DNA of 54,097 bases from Novosphingobium arvoryzae (GTDB lineage: Bacteria > Pseudomonadota > Alphaproteobacteria > Sphingomonadales > Sphingomonadaceae): positions 1 through 54,097 of the forward strand of contig NZ_BMZD01000010.1 of assembly GCF_014652615.1 (NCBI RefSeq). Direction: 5' to 3'. Shown in pieces: positions 16,582 to 24,778 of the stretch (position 1 is its first letter; every line of letters starts with the position of its first letter). The notes beneath the pieces were generated by a model that saw only the letters and a program-made list of their open reading frames with translations, was not told the DNA's origin and searched no databases. The translations under genes were made by a program, and so were the position numbers.

Positions 16582-18264
16582 TCACTTGACCGCGCAAGTA
16601 TCCCGTTCCCCGCCATCGAGGTCGAGGCAGCGGCCGTCCCATGTGCCGTCCGGCGTCTTGACGCCCACCAGCGCGGCCAGCGTCGGCGCGATGTCGACCG
16701 TTTCGACCGGGGCCCCCTGTTCGAACGGGGTCAGCCCCTTGCGCCAGAACAGCATCGGCACGCGGCGGTCATAGTCATAGACGCTGCCATGCGTGGCGAT
16801 ATAGGCGCCCGGCATCGGTTCCGGGATCGGCGTGACCGCGCGGTCGAGCAGGATCAGCACATCGCCCGAACGCTCTGCATCGAACGAGGCGCGGACGCGG
16901 TCCAGAATGCTCCAGTCCTGCGCGTTGGCCCTCGGCATCGGCATCCGCGCAAGTTCGCCGTTGGTGTAGACCGCGGCGACTTGCGGGTGGGCGCGGGCAA
17001 TGGAGACCAGCGCATCGATCACGCGGTCCTTCTCTTGCGCCGAAAGCCCGCGATTGACGTAGAAATCGCCCGACGCGCCATCGGCATAGAGCAGCGGGCC
17101 TTGTTTGGCGGAAATGCCGGTGCGCGCGGTGATCGCCTTGGCCAGCCGGTCCGGGCGCAGCGCATCGTCCACCCGCACGGCGGCGGGCAGCGCCTGCTGG
17201 TTCGAGCGTTCGGGCGCGTCCAGCCCGCCGTGGTCGGCGCTCAGCACCACCGCGTAATCGATCCCGCGCGCGTCGAGGTGCGCCAGCAGCTTGCCGATCG
17301 CGGCATCGACTTCGGCCATCTGGATGCACATTTCCACGCCCTCGTTGCCGACCGCGTGGCCGATGTAGTCGGTCGCGGAAAGGCTGACGGAGAGCAGATC
17401 GGGCGCGGCGCCCTGCCCCAGCTTCATTTCATCGACCAGCCGGATCGCGAGCTCGGCCGTGGCCTGATCCATACGCGGCGAAATGCGCAAAGCATCGCCC
17501 TTCGCACCGGGTTCCAGCTTGAACCGCCCGGTGCCCACGGTGGACTTGCCGACCGCGATCGCCCGGTCCTGCGCGCCGCACCACGGCCGCGGGTTCAGCG
17601 CGGGCGCGCCGGATTTCAGCACTTTGGCCACGGCGGCATTCTGCGCCTGCACGGCGGGGGACAGCTCGCGCCCCTTGAAGGTGACGAAGGCGCTGCCCTT
17701 CCACCAGTATCCGGCGTCGATCTGGTGCCCGCCCATCATCACCACGGCGCGGTCCTTGGCCGATACGGCGACGTTGCGGCTGGCCGGGTTCGCGCGCTTC
17801 ATCCATTCGCCCAGCGTGGGCACTTTCAGCAGGCTGGCGGACACCACCGGATCGCGCGAGGTGCTGGCCGGATCGCTGAGGTCTTCGGAGCAATAGATCC
17901 GCTTGTCCGCGCGGGCGATGCCGGGATCGAACCAGTTGTTGGCGATGATCCCGTTGCGCGCCGGGTGCGTGCCGGTCAGCAGGGTGGAGTGGCCGGGGCA
18001 AGTCTCGGTCGCGGCGTGCGACTGATAGCCGGATGGGAACACCGCCCCTTCCTGCAACCGCTTCAGCCCGCCGGTGTAATGGCGGCGATACTGGGCGAAC
18101 AGGTCGGCGGAGAACTGGTCGACCGAGATCGCCAGCACCAGCTTTGGAGCAGGCTGGGGGGCAACTTGGGGCGCGGCAACAGGCGCGGGCGCTTCATCGG
18201 CCAGTGCGGGCGAGGAGAGCGCGGTAGCAAGCGCAAGGGCGGCGATCAGGGGGAAACGGCGCAT
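16582..18264 (-). CDS. PafA-type alkaline phosphatase, secreted
   Basis: 560 aa from ATG 18264; the start gives a clean signal peptide (MRRFPLIAALALATALSSPALA). The catalytic Thr lies in ATETCPGHSTLLTGTHP and metal ligands occur in ISVDQFSAD and SADHGG, as in the PafA/SPAP branch of the alkaline phosphatase superfamily, which uses Thr instead of Ser and is phosphate-inducible in some bacteria. It should release phosphate from monoesters in the periplasm. No Pho box was identified in the 95-base gap shared with dsbD. Confidence 0.88.
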   Translation of the reverse strand: MRRFPLIAALALATALSSPALADEAPAPVAAPQVAPQPAPKLVLAISVDQFSADLFAQYRRHYTGGLKRLQEGAVFPSGYQSHAATETCPGHSTLLTGTHPARNGIIANNWFDPGIARADKRIYCSEDLSDPASTSRDPVVSASLLKVPTLGEWMKRANPASRNVAVSAKDRAVVMMGGHQIDAGYWWKGSAFVTFKGRELSPAVQAQNAAVAKVLKSGAPALNPRPWCGAQDRAIAVGKSTVGTGRFKLEPGAKGDALRISPRMDQATAELAIRLVDEMKLGQGAAPDLLSVSLSATDYIGHAVGNEGVEMCIQMAEVDAAIGKLLAHLDARGIDYAVVLSADHGGLDAPERSNQQALPAAVRVDDALRPDRLAKAITARTGISAKQGPLLYADGASGDFYVNRGLSAQEKDRVIDALVSIARAHPQVAAVYTNGELARMPMPRANAQDWSILDRVRASFDAERSGDVLILLDRAVTPIPEPMPGAYIATHGSVYDYDRRVPMLFWRKGLTPFEQGAPVETVDIAPTLAALVGVKTPDGTWDGRCLDLDGGERDTCAVK

Positions 18265-18359
18265 CGGGCAATCCTGTTGGGGCGCTACCTGGCCCGACCG
18301 CCCCGCTACGGCCCAAGGGCGCGCTTGCGGGATGGCCACGGCACAGGCAAATAGCGCAC

Positions 18360-20477
18360 GTGAACGCATCAGCAAATCCTATGCCCGCCGCCCGCCCCGC
18401 CCGCAAGCGCGGGCACGGCTGGCAATCCGGACAACCGGCCCGGCCGCTGTGGCAGTGGCTTGTTGCAGTGATGTTGCAAGTGCTGGCGCTGGCCCTGCCG
18501 GGGCAAGCGCTCGCGCGCGAGCCGAACATCACCGCCAGCCTCGTGGCCGAGGGACCGGGCGCGCCGGGGCAGACGATAACGCTGGCATTCGTGATGCAGC
18601 CCAAGCCCGGCTGGCACGGCTACTGGCAGAACCCCGGCGATGCGGGGCTGGGCATGGGGTTGGAATGGACCCTGCCGGCCGGCGCGAAAGCGGGCGCGCT
18701 GCAATACCCGGTGCCGGAAACGCTGCTGATTTCCGGGCTGATGAACCACGTTTACGAACATGACTATGCCGTACTCGTCCCGCTGACCCTGCCCGCCAAT
18801 GCCGCGCCGGGGCAGCGGCTGGACGTGGCGGTCGATGCGACCTGGCTGGCCTGCACCGATGAAGTCTGCGTGCCCGAACAGGGGCGGCTCTCCACCACGG
18901 TCACTGTCGGAACAGGCATTGTCGGAACAGGGCGCGATGCCCGCTTCGATGCCTGGCGCGCCGCCCTGCCCGCGCCGCTGGGCAGCCCGGCAAGTTTTGC
19001 GTGGGACGGGGCGAAAGTGCGCATCGGCATTCCCCTGCCCGCCGCCGTCCAGCTCGATTCGCCGCACCTGTTCCTCGGCGATGACCGCGTGGTCGATTAC
19101 GCCGCACCGCAGAAGTTCTTCCGGCAGGGCGACCTGCTGGTGGTGGAACTCGACCGCGCGAAGATCGCCCCCGCCCAGCCGGGCGCGCTGAACGCGGTGT
19201 TGCGCCTGAACGGCGCGGGCGACGGCGTGACGCTGACCGCCGCACCCGGCGCAGTGAAACCGGGCGGAGAGCCGGTGGGCGAAGCGCGTTCCAGCGCCCC
19301 GCTGGCGATGCTGGTGCTGGCCGCGCTGGCCGGCGGCCTGCTGCTCAACGTCATGCCCTGCGTGTTCCCGATCCTCAGCCTCAAGGCTTTGAGCCTCGCC
19401 CGCGCGGGCGAGAGCGAGGCACAGGCCCGCGCCGAAGGGCTGGCCTATACCGCCGGGGTCGTGCTGGCCTGTCTGGCGCTGGGCGGCCTGATGCTGGGCC
19501 TGCGCGCGGCGGGACAGGAAGTGGGCTGGGCGTTCCAGTTGCAGGAACCGCTGGTCGTTGCCACGCTGCTGCTGGTGGCGGTGGCGATCACCGCCAACCT
19601 CGCGGGCCTGTATGAGTTTGCGGTGCCCGGCTTTGCCAGCGCCGGATCGCCGCAGGGCGCCTTCGCCACCGGGCTGCTCGCCGCGTTTGCCGCCACGCCC
19701 TGCACCGGGCCGTTCATGGCCGCCGCGATGGGGGCGGCGCTGCTGCTGCCGACCCTGCCCGCGCTGCTGCTGTTCGGCGCGCTGGGGCTTGGGCTCGCGC
19801 TGCCGTTCCTTGCCATCGCCTTCGTCCCCGCGCTGCGGCGGATGCTGCCGCGCCCCGGCGCGTGGATGGTGTGGTTCCGCCGCGCGATGGCCGTGCCGAT
19901 GGGGCTGACGGCGCTGGCGCTGGTCTGGCTGGCCAGCCGGGTCGCCGGATCGGCCTTTGCCCTGTCCGCCGCGTTGCTGGGCTTCCTGCTGGTCTGCGCG
20001 CTGCTGCTGCTGGGCCGGCGCCAGCGCCACGGCCTGTCAGGGGGCAAGCCGGTGCTGGCCGGGCTGGTCGCCATCGCGGTCATCGCCGCGCTGGGCCTGC
20101 CGACCGTGGTGCGCGCGCCCAGCGCCGCCGCCACCGGCATCCTCCCCGCCCAGCCGTTCAGCGAGGACGCGCTGGTCAGGGCGCGCGCCAGCGGCAAGCC
20201 GGTGTTCGCGTGGTTCACTGCCGACTGGTGCCTGACCTGCAAGGTCAACGAACAGGTCGCGATCGAGCGCGAGGACACTCGCGCCGCGTTCGAGCGCGCG
20301 GGCGTGGTGGTGCTGCGCGGCGACTGGACCCGGCGCGATCCCGCGATCACCCGCTTTCTGGCGGCGCAAGGTGCGGCGGGCGTGCCGCTCTATGTGTGGT
20401 ATCCCGCTGGCGGGGGCGCGCCGCAGCAATTGCCGCAAGTGCTGACCCCCGCGATGCTGGCCGAACTGGCGAAGTAG
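18360..20477 (+). CDS. dsbD: thiol:disulfide interchange protein DsbD-like
   Basis: 705 aa from GTG 18360 (ATG 18381 is an alternative). A signal segment is followed by a periplasmic alpha domain with a Cys pair in WLACTDEVCVPEQG, an eight-helix membrane domain with redox cysteines in NVMPCVFPILSLK and AATPCTGPFMAAA, and a C-terminal thioredoxin-like domain with WCLTC. It carries electrons from cytoplasmic thioredoxin to periplasmic partners such as DsbC or apocytochrome-c reductants. The N-terminal domain is of the ScsB/DsbD-alpha type. It may support haem attachment to CcoO and CcoP encoded further right; that link is inference. Confidence 0.92.
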   Translation: MNASANPMPAARPARKRGHGWQSGQPARPLWQWLVAVMLQVLALALPGQALAREPNITASLVAEGPGAPGQTITLAFVMQPKPGWHGYWQNPGDAGLGMGLEWTLPAGAKAGALQYPVPETLLISGLMNHVYEHDYAVLVPLTLPANAAPGQRLDVAVDATWLACTDEVCVPEQGRLSTTVTVGTGIVGTGRDARFDAWRAALPAPLGSPASFAWDGAKVRIGIPLPAAVQLDSPHLFLGDDRVVDYAAPQKFFRQGDLLVVELDRAKIAPAQPGALNAVLRLNGAGDGVTLTAAPGAVKPGGEPVGEARSSAPLAMLVLAALAGGLLLNVMPCVFPILSLKALSLARAGESEAQARAEGLAYTAGVVLACLALGGLMLGLRAAGQEVGWAFQLQEPLVVATLLLVAVAITANLAGLYEFAVPGFASAGSPQGAFATGLLAAFAATPCTGPFMAAAMGAALLLPTLPALLLFGALGLGLALPFLAIAFVPALRRMLPRPGAWMVWFRRAMAVPMGLTALALVWLASRVAGSAFALSAALLGFLLVCALLLLGRRQRHGLSGGKPVLAGLVAIAVIAALGLPTVVRAPSAAATGILPAQPFSEDALVRARASGKPVFAWFTADWCLTCKVNEQVAIEREDTRAAFERAGVVVLRGDWTRRDPAITRFLAAQGAAGVPLYVWYPAGGGAPQQLPQVLTPAMLAELAK

Positions 20478-20487
20478 GCTTCGCCGC

Positions 20488-21243
20488 TTACAGCACCTGC
20501 CCGTCGTCCACCGTGATCGTCGCGCCGGTCACGCAGGCCGAGGCATCGCCGCTCAGGAACAGCAGCGGCGCGTCGAGCGCTTCGATCGGGCACATCCGGC
20601 GGCGGTGGAAACTGGCGATCTGGCGCTGGCCGCCTTCGGTCTGGAACCAGTCCCCGGCGATCTCGGTCTGGATATAGCCGGGCTGGATCGTGTTGACGTT
20701 GATCCCCTGGCGCACCCATTCGCGCGCAAACTGGCGGGCCAGATGCGCCACCCCGGCCTTGGTCGCAGCATAGGCGCTTTCGCCCTGCCCGGTCAGTTCC
20801 GCCGTGATCGACCCGATCACCACGATTCGCCCGCGCCCGGTTTCCTTGAAGTTGGCCGCGATCATCCGCCGCGCCCCTTCGCGCGCGGTCAGGTAGACGC
20901 CGTTGAAGTTGGTCGCCACCACCGCCGCCATGTCCGCGGCCGGCACGTGGGTGGAGCGGCCATCGTGGGCGATCCCCGCGTTGCAGATTACCGTGTCGAC
21001 CGTGCCGAACTTTGCCTCGGCCGCGTCATAAGCCGCGATCAGCGAGGCTTCGTCGGTCACGTCCATCGCCAGCGGCAGTGCGGCGTCGCCCAGTTCCGCG
21101 GCCAGCGCGCCCACCCGGTCCACCCGGCGCGCGCCGATCACCACTTTCGCGCCCTCGCGCACGAACAGCCGCGCGAAGTGCGCGCCGAACCCGGACGAGG
21201 CCCCGGTAATCAGGGCCACCCGGCCCGCCATTGACAGCTGCAT
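20488..21243 (-). CDS. short-chain dehydrogenase/reductase
   Basis: 251 aa from ATG 21243; AGAGGA lies six bases upstream, which favours it over ATG 21249. The classical SDR elements are present: TGASSGFG cofactor loop near residue 13, NAG motif (VICNAGIAHDG), catalytic Ser in VIGSITAE, and YAATK. Substrate unknown. It is divergent from ligA across 171 bases, and a candidate operator in that gap could serve both, so a role in aromatic catabolism is possible but unproven. Confidence 0.88.
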   Translation of the reverse strand: MQLSMAGRVALITGASSGFGAHFARLFVREGAKVVIGARRVDRVGALAAELGDAALPLAMDVTDEASLIAAYDAAEAKFGTVDTVICNAGIAHDGRSTHVPAADMAAVVATNFNGVYLTAREGARRMIAANFKETGRGRIVVIGSITAELTGQGESAYAATKAGVAHLARQFAREWVRQGINVNTIQPGYIQTEIAGDWFQTEGGQRQIASFHRRRMCPIEALDAPLLFLSGDASACVTGATITVDDGQVL

Positions 21244-21314
21244 CGCCATTCCTCTCGTCTTTATCGTTACCCGTTCGCACAAGCAGCCGCCTCCGCCAGC
21301 GTCAAGCGCGGTTA

Positions 21315-21335
21315 TTTGTAAGCGCGGCATACAAA
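21315..21335. promoter_or_regulatory. inverted repeat, candidate operator in SDR-ligA gap
   Basis: TTTGTA (21315-21320) and TACAAA (21330-21335) are perfect inverted half-sites with a 9-base spacer, lying in an AT-richer stretch between divergent genes. The geometry suits a dimeric repressor or activator; the regulator is not in this window. Confidence 0.4.
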
Positions 21336-21347
21336 AATTTGCGATGT

Positions 21348-21361
21348 TTGATCTTGGTCAA
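21348..21361 (+). promoter_or_regulatory. FNR/FixK-type box upstream of ligA
   Basis: TTGATCTTGGTCAA has half-sites TTGAT and GTCAA around four bases, centred 60 bases before the ligA start. It differs at one position from the FNR consensus and satisfies the FixK pattern TTG-N8-CAA. The box ahead of ccoN has identical half-sites when read toward ccoN. Confidence 0.5.
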
Positions 21362-21414
21362 GGTGCATGGGGTCGGACCGGGGGCATATCCTGTTTCAAG
21401 GAAAGGATTTGCTC

Positions 21415-21786
21415 ATGGCCAGCACCGCTATACCCGGTACGCACATTTTCGACGGTGCTGCTGCGCGCAAGGGCTACGCGCTCAACGCGATGTGCTTTTC
21501 CTTCAACGAGGCTGCCAATCGCGACGCCTTCCTGCGTGACGAAGACGCCTATTGCGCCCGCTTCGGCCTGACTGCCGAACAGCGCGACGCGGTGGCGAAG
21601 CGCAACGTGCTGGCGATGATGGCAGCGGGCGGCAACATCTATTACCTCGCCAAGCTGGCCGGGATCTTCGGCCTCAACGTGCAGGACGTCGGCGCGCAGC
21701 AGACCGGCATGACCGTGGACGCCTTCAAGCAGATGCTGCTGGACAACGCGGCGGCGATCCCCACCAAGGAGATGGCCCATGGCTAA
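21415..21786 (+). CDS. ligA: protocatechuate 4,5-dioxygenase alpha-type subunit
   Basis: 123 aa from ATG 21415, with GAAAGGA at good spacing. The protein has the LigA fold pattern (MCFSFNEAANRDAFLRDEDA, NVLAMMAAGGNIYYLAKLAG), and its C-terminal GMTVDAFKQMLLDN matches the small subunit that caps the LigB active site. The stop overlaps ligB by eight bases, as expected for subunits made in equal amounts. The pair cleaves protocatechuate or a related catecholic acid between C4 and C5. No other 4,5-cleavage pathway genes are nearby. Confidence 0.9.
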   Translation: MASTAIPGTHIFDGAAARKGYALNAMCFSFNEAANRDAFLRDEDAYCARFGLTAEQRDAVAKRNVLAMMAAGGNIYYLAKLAGIFGLNVQDVGAQQTGMTVDAFKQMLLDNAAAIPTKEMAHG

Positions 21787-22666
21787 GGTTATCGGCGGCG
21801 TCTTTACCAGCCACGTCCCCGCCATCGGCGGCGCAATCCATCGCGGCGCGCAGAACGAACCCTATTGGAAGCCGTTCTTCGATGCCTGGCCGCCGGTGCG
21901 CGAATGGCTGGGCGAACAGGTGCCCGACGTGGTCATCATGTTCTACAACGACCACGGGCTGAACTTCTTCCTCGACAAGATGCCGACCTTTGCCATCGGC
22001 GCGGCGGCGCAATACCGCAACGAGGACGAAGGCTGGGGCCTGCCGCCCTTCCCGGTTCCACCGGGGCATCCCGAACTCAGCTGGGCGATCATCGAAAAGC
22101 TGGTTGCGGAAGAATTCGACATCACCACCTGCCAGGACATGCTGGTCGATCACGCCGCCTCCATCCCGCTCGCGCTGGCCTGGCCGGACCGCGAAGCGCC
22201 GGTGAAGATCGTGCCGATCGCGATCAACACCGTCCAGCACCCGCTGCCCAGCGCCAAGCGCTGTCTGGCCCTGGGCCGCGCGGTGGGCAAGGCGCTGGCC
22301 GAATGGCAGGGCGATGAAACGATCATGGTGATGGGCACGGGCGGCCTCTCACACCAGCTGGACGGCGAACGCGCCGGGTTCATGAACCCCGAATACGATC
22401 TGTTCTGCATGGACAACCTGTCGGCCGATCCCGATGCGCTGACCCGGCATTCGGTGCACGAAATCGTCGAACTGTCGGGCACGCAGGGCGTGGAAATCCT
22501 CAACTGGATCGCCGCGCGCGGGGCCCTGGGCGACAAGGTCCACGAAGTCAGCCGCAGTTATCACATTCCGATTTCCAACACGGCCGCCGCCGTCATGGTC
22601 CTGGAGACCGAAGCAGCGCGCGCCGCAGGCAACGCAGGAGCGGAAAAAACCGCCGAACTTGCCTGA
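21779..22666 (+). CDS. ligB: extradiol ring-cleavage dioxygenase, LigB family (catalytic)
   Basis: 295 aa. Non-haem Fe(II) ligands H12 (TSHVP), H59 (YNDHG) and E239 (QGVEI) and the catalytic His H192 (GGLSHQL) align with LigB. It inserts O2 next to the phenolic hydroxyls of protocatechuate to give 4-carboxy-2-hydroxymuconate semialdehyde. The family also includes gallate and methylgallate dioxygenases, so substrate is not certain; a separate LigA partner favours the protocatechuate type. An intrinsic terminator follows directly. Confidence 0.9.
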   Translation: MAKVIGGVFTSHVPAIGGAIHRGAQNEPYWKPFFDAWPPVREWLGEQVPDVVIMFYNDHGLNFFLDKMPTFAIGAAAQYRNEDEGWGLPPFPVPPGHPELSWAIIEKLVAEEFDITTCQDMLVDHAASIPLALAWPDREAPVKIVPIAINTVQHPLPSAKRCLALGRAVGKALAEWQGDETIMVMGTGGLSHQLDGERAGFMNPEYDLFCMDNLSADPDALTRHSVHEIVELSGTQGVEILNWIAARGALGDKVHEVSRSYHIPISNTAAAVMVLETEAARAAGNAGAEKTAELA

Positions 22667-22690
22667 ACCGCAACCAGTTCTCCCCACCTG

Positions 22691-22728
22691 GAGCGACTGA
22701 TCCCTTGGGACGGTCGCTCTCTTTTTTT
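22691..22728 (+). terminator. intrinsic terminator after ligB
   Basis: GAGCGAC (22691-22697) pairs with GTCGCTC (22713-22719), extended by TCCC/GGGA near the loop, and is followed by a run of seven T. It is 24 bases after the ligB stop, so ligAB ends here. Confidence 0.88.
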
Positions 22729-22970
22729 GGCTGGTTGCCGCAGCCTGATGCCAGCAAGCGGGGGCGCCCGCAAGAGGGTTACGCCACAGCCTTCCAATAT
22801 GAAGAAAACTGTCGCCAAAAACCCACACACTGACACACACCGTCACCATGCATCGTCACCCTGAACTTGTTTCAGGGTCTATCTCTCCTCCTGCACGGAC
22901 AGTGCGGGCTGAGAAATGGATGCTGAAACAAGTTCAGCATTACGATGTGTTTGTGTGTGAAAGGGTCCGC
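22729..22970. repeat. gene-free gap with imperfect palindromic repeat
   Basis: This stretch between the ligB terminator and the end of hemN has no credible gene. CTGAACTTGTTTCAG at 22861-22875 recurs in reverse complement at 22923-22937, and flanking ACACAC/TGTGTG-rich strings (about 22823-22845 and 22945-22960) extend the symmetry. It resembles dispersed palindromic elements in related genomes and could end the hemN transcript from the other side. Confidence 0.65.
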
Positions 22971-24320
22971 CTAAACCGCCGAGCTGAACCGCCGCGCCGA
23001 ATCCTGGCGATAGGGGTCGAACAGCGCCGCGATGGTGCGGGCATAGGGCAGTCCGCCCGGCAGGATCGACAGGCTGCCCCCATCCAGCACCGCCAGATCG
23101 CGCGCCAGGAACGGGGCCAGCCGTCCGCTGACTTCGGCCAGCAGATCGGCATCGATCCGCGCCGTGCCGTTGCACAGCAGCGCCTCAATCACCGCGCCGC
23201 GCCGCCGGTCGTCCGCACTGCGCCGCACGCCGCCGGTTGCGGGCAGGATATCCTGCGACAGCAGCATCCGGTAACGGCCGGCGTTCTTTTCGTTCTGCCA
23301 CAGCACGTCGTCAAAGCAGCTGATCGATGAAGCCCCCAGCCCGATCAGGCTGGGCGCGGCGTCATCGGTAAAGCCCTGGAAATTGCGCCGCACGCGCCCC
23401 TGCGCCGCCGCGCGGGCCAGCGGATCGCCGGGCAGCGCGAAGTGATCGAACCCGATCGGCACATAGCCGGCCCCCGTCAGCAGGCGATAGCCGAAGTCCG
23501 CCATGGCAAAGCGTTCATCCTGCCCCGGCAGCGCGCTGGCATCGATCCGGCGCTGGCGCGGCAGCATGTGCGGCACGTGGGCATAACCGAACAGCGCGAT
23601 CCGGTCCGCGCCCAGCTCCACCGTGCGGCGCAAGGTCGCTTCCAGCTGCTCCAGCGTTTGCCCCGGCAGGCCATACATCAGGTCGAAATTGAGCGAGGTG
23701 ACGCCCGCCTTGCGCAACATGTCGGTCGCGCGGGCAATGTCGGCGTCGGGCTGGATGCGGCCGATCGCGGCCTGCAATTCCGGCGCGAAAGTCTGCACGC
23801 CCATGCTGGCGTTGGTCACCCCGATCCATTGCAGCACCTGGCCCCATTCGGGCGAGAGCGTGCGCGGGTCCAGTTCGATCGACAGCACCGGATCGACCAG
23901 CGCCATGTGCAGGGTCAGCGCATCGACGAGCCGGACGAAATCGGTGGGGGCGATGGCGTTTGGACTGCCGCCGCCAAACGCGATCCGCCGCACGTCGACC
24001 CGCCCGTCCAGCCGCGCGCCCGTGATGGCGATATCGCGGTGCAGCGCATCGAGATAGCTTGCCAGCCGGTGCTTCTTGTTCGCCGCCCCGGTGTTGCAGC
24101 CGCAATACCAGCAGATCTGCTCGCAATAGGGGATGTGGACATAGAGCGAGGCATCGCCCGCCGCGCGGCGCAGCGCCGCATCGGCATCCGCCGCCCCGAC
24201 GGACGCGGTGAATTCCGCCGCCGTGGGGAAACTGGTGTAACGCGGCACCGGCGTTGCCAGAAGATCGGGATGATAAGGCCACATGGGAAGCTGTGTGGCA
24301 GATGCCATCGGCTCAAACAT
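22971..24320 (-). CDS. hemN: oxygen-independent coproporphyrinogen III oxidase
   Basis: 449 aa (ATG 24308 is an alternative start). The radical-SAM motif C66-X3-C70-X2-C73 followed by C75 is the HemN signature, and the SAM-binding GGGSPN and the C-terminal HemN domain are present. It converts coproporphyrinogen III to protoporphyrinogen IX without O2. It lies 24 bases after the Cys-rich gene at the end of the cco operon, so low-oxygen haem supply is tied to cbb3 oxidase production. Confidence 0.95.
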   Translation of the reverse strand: MFEPMASATQLPMWPYHPDLLATPVPRYTSFPTAAEFTASVGAADADAALRRAAGDASLYVHIPYCEQICWYCGCNTGAANKKHRLASYLDALHRDIAITGARLDGRVDVRRIAFGGGSPNAIAPTDFVRLVDALTLHMALVDPVLSIELDPRTLSPEWGQVLQWIGVTNASMGVQTFAPELQAAIGRIQPDADIARATDMLRKAGVTSLNFDLMYGLPGQTLEQLEATLRRTVELGADRIALFGYAHVPHMLPRQRRIDASALPGQDERFAMADFGYRLLTGAGYVPIGFDHFALPGDPLARAAAQGRVRRNFQGFTDDAAPSLIGLGASSISCFDDVLWQNEKNAGRYRMLLSQDILPATGGVRRSADDRRRGAVIEALLCNGTARIDADLLAEVSGRLAPFLARDLAVLDGGSLSILPGGLPYARTIAALFDPYRQDSARRFSSAV

Positions 24321-24344
24321 TGCGACTGCTCAAATTTGCGCGAA

Positions 24345-24596
24345 TCAGGCCGCGGCGTCGTCGTCCGGCTTGCCGTCGCGCTTGCGCGAGCAGCTGGCAT
24401 GGCAACCCTTGACGCAGCAGTTGGACTGGTCCTGCCCCGGCGCGCGCGGACCGTCCAGCGGCACTTCGACCATGCGCACCAGCCCGTCGCCGGTGCACAG
24501 CGGCATCATCATCGTCGCGCCGGCAGCCGGCCCGGCCAGGTTGAACGCGGCGGGAACCAGCGCCAGCATCGCGAAGTGCACGACCGAGCGCTTCAT
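24345..24596 (-). CDS. small secreted Cys-rich protein in the cbb3 assembly operon
   Basis: 83 aa. The N-terminal region (MKRSVVHFAMLALVPAAFNL) is a likely signal peptide. The mature part has one Cys in MMPLCTGDG and a cluster CCVKGCHASCSRKR near the C-terminus, then an acidic tail. Family not recognised. It overlaps ccoS by four bases and precedes hemN, so it is co-expressed with the copper pump CcoI and the cytochrome assembly genes. Periplasmic copper or haem handling for oxidase maturation is a reasonable guess; nothing in the sequence proves it. Confidence 0.75.
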   Translation of the reverse strand: MKRSVVHFAMLALVPAAFNLAGPAAGATMMMPLCTGDGLVRMVEVPLDGPRAPGQDQSNCCVKGCHASCSRKRDGKPDDDAAA

Positions 24597-24778
24597 GGCT
24601 GCTCGTCCCCGGAGACTGCATCCCTGGGCGCTTCGTCGCCCTCGTCATCGATCAGGATGCGCGCGGCGGCGCCGTCCAGATCCTCGAACTGTCCGCGCTT
24701 CAGCGCCCAGAAGAACGCCAACAGACCGAACATCCCCAGCCCCAGCGCAATCGGGATCAAGACCGCCAGCCCGTTCAT
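24593..24778 (-). CDS. ccoS: cbb3 oxidase assembly protein CcoS
   Basis: 61 aa, one N-terminal membrane helix (LAVLIPIALGLGMFGLLAFFWALK) followed by GQFEDLDGAAARIL, the conserved CcoS pattern with its short acidic tail. CcoS is needed for cofactor insertion into the cbb3 catalytic subunit. Its start overlaps the ccoI stop (ATGA) and its stop overlaps the next gene. Confidence 0.93.
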   Translation of the reverse strand: MNGLAVLIPIALGLGMFGLLAFFWALKRGQFEDLDGAAARILIDDEGDEAPRDAVSGDEQP

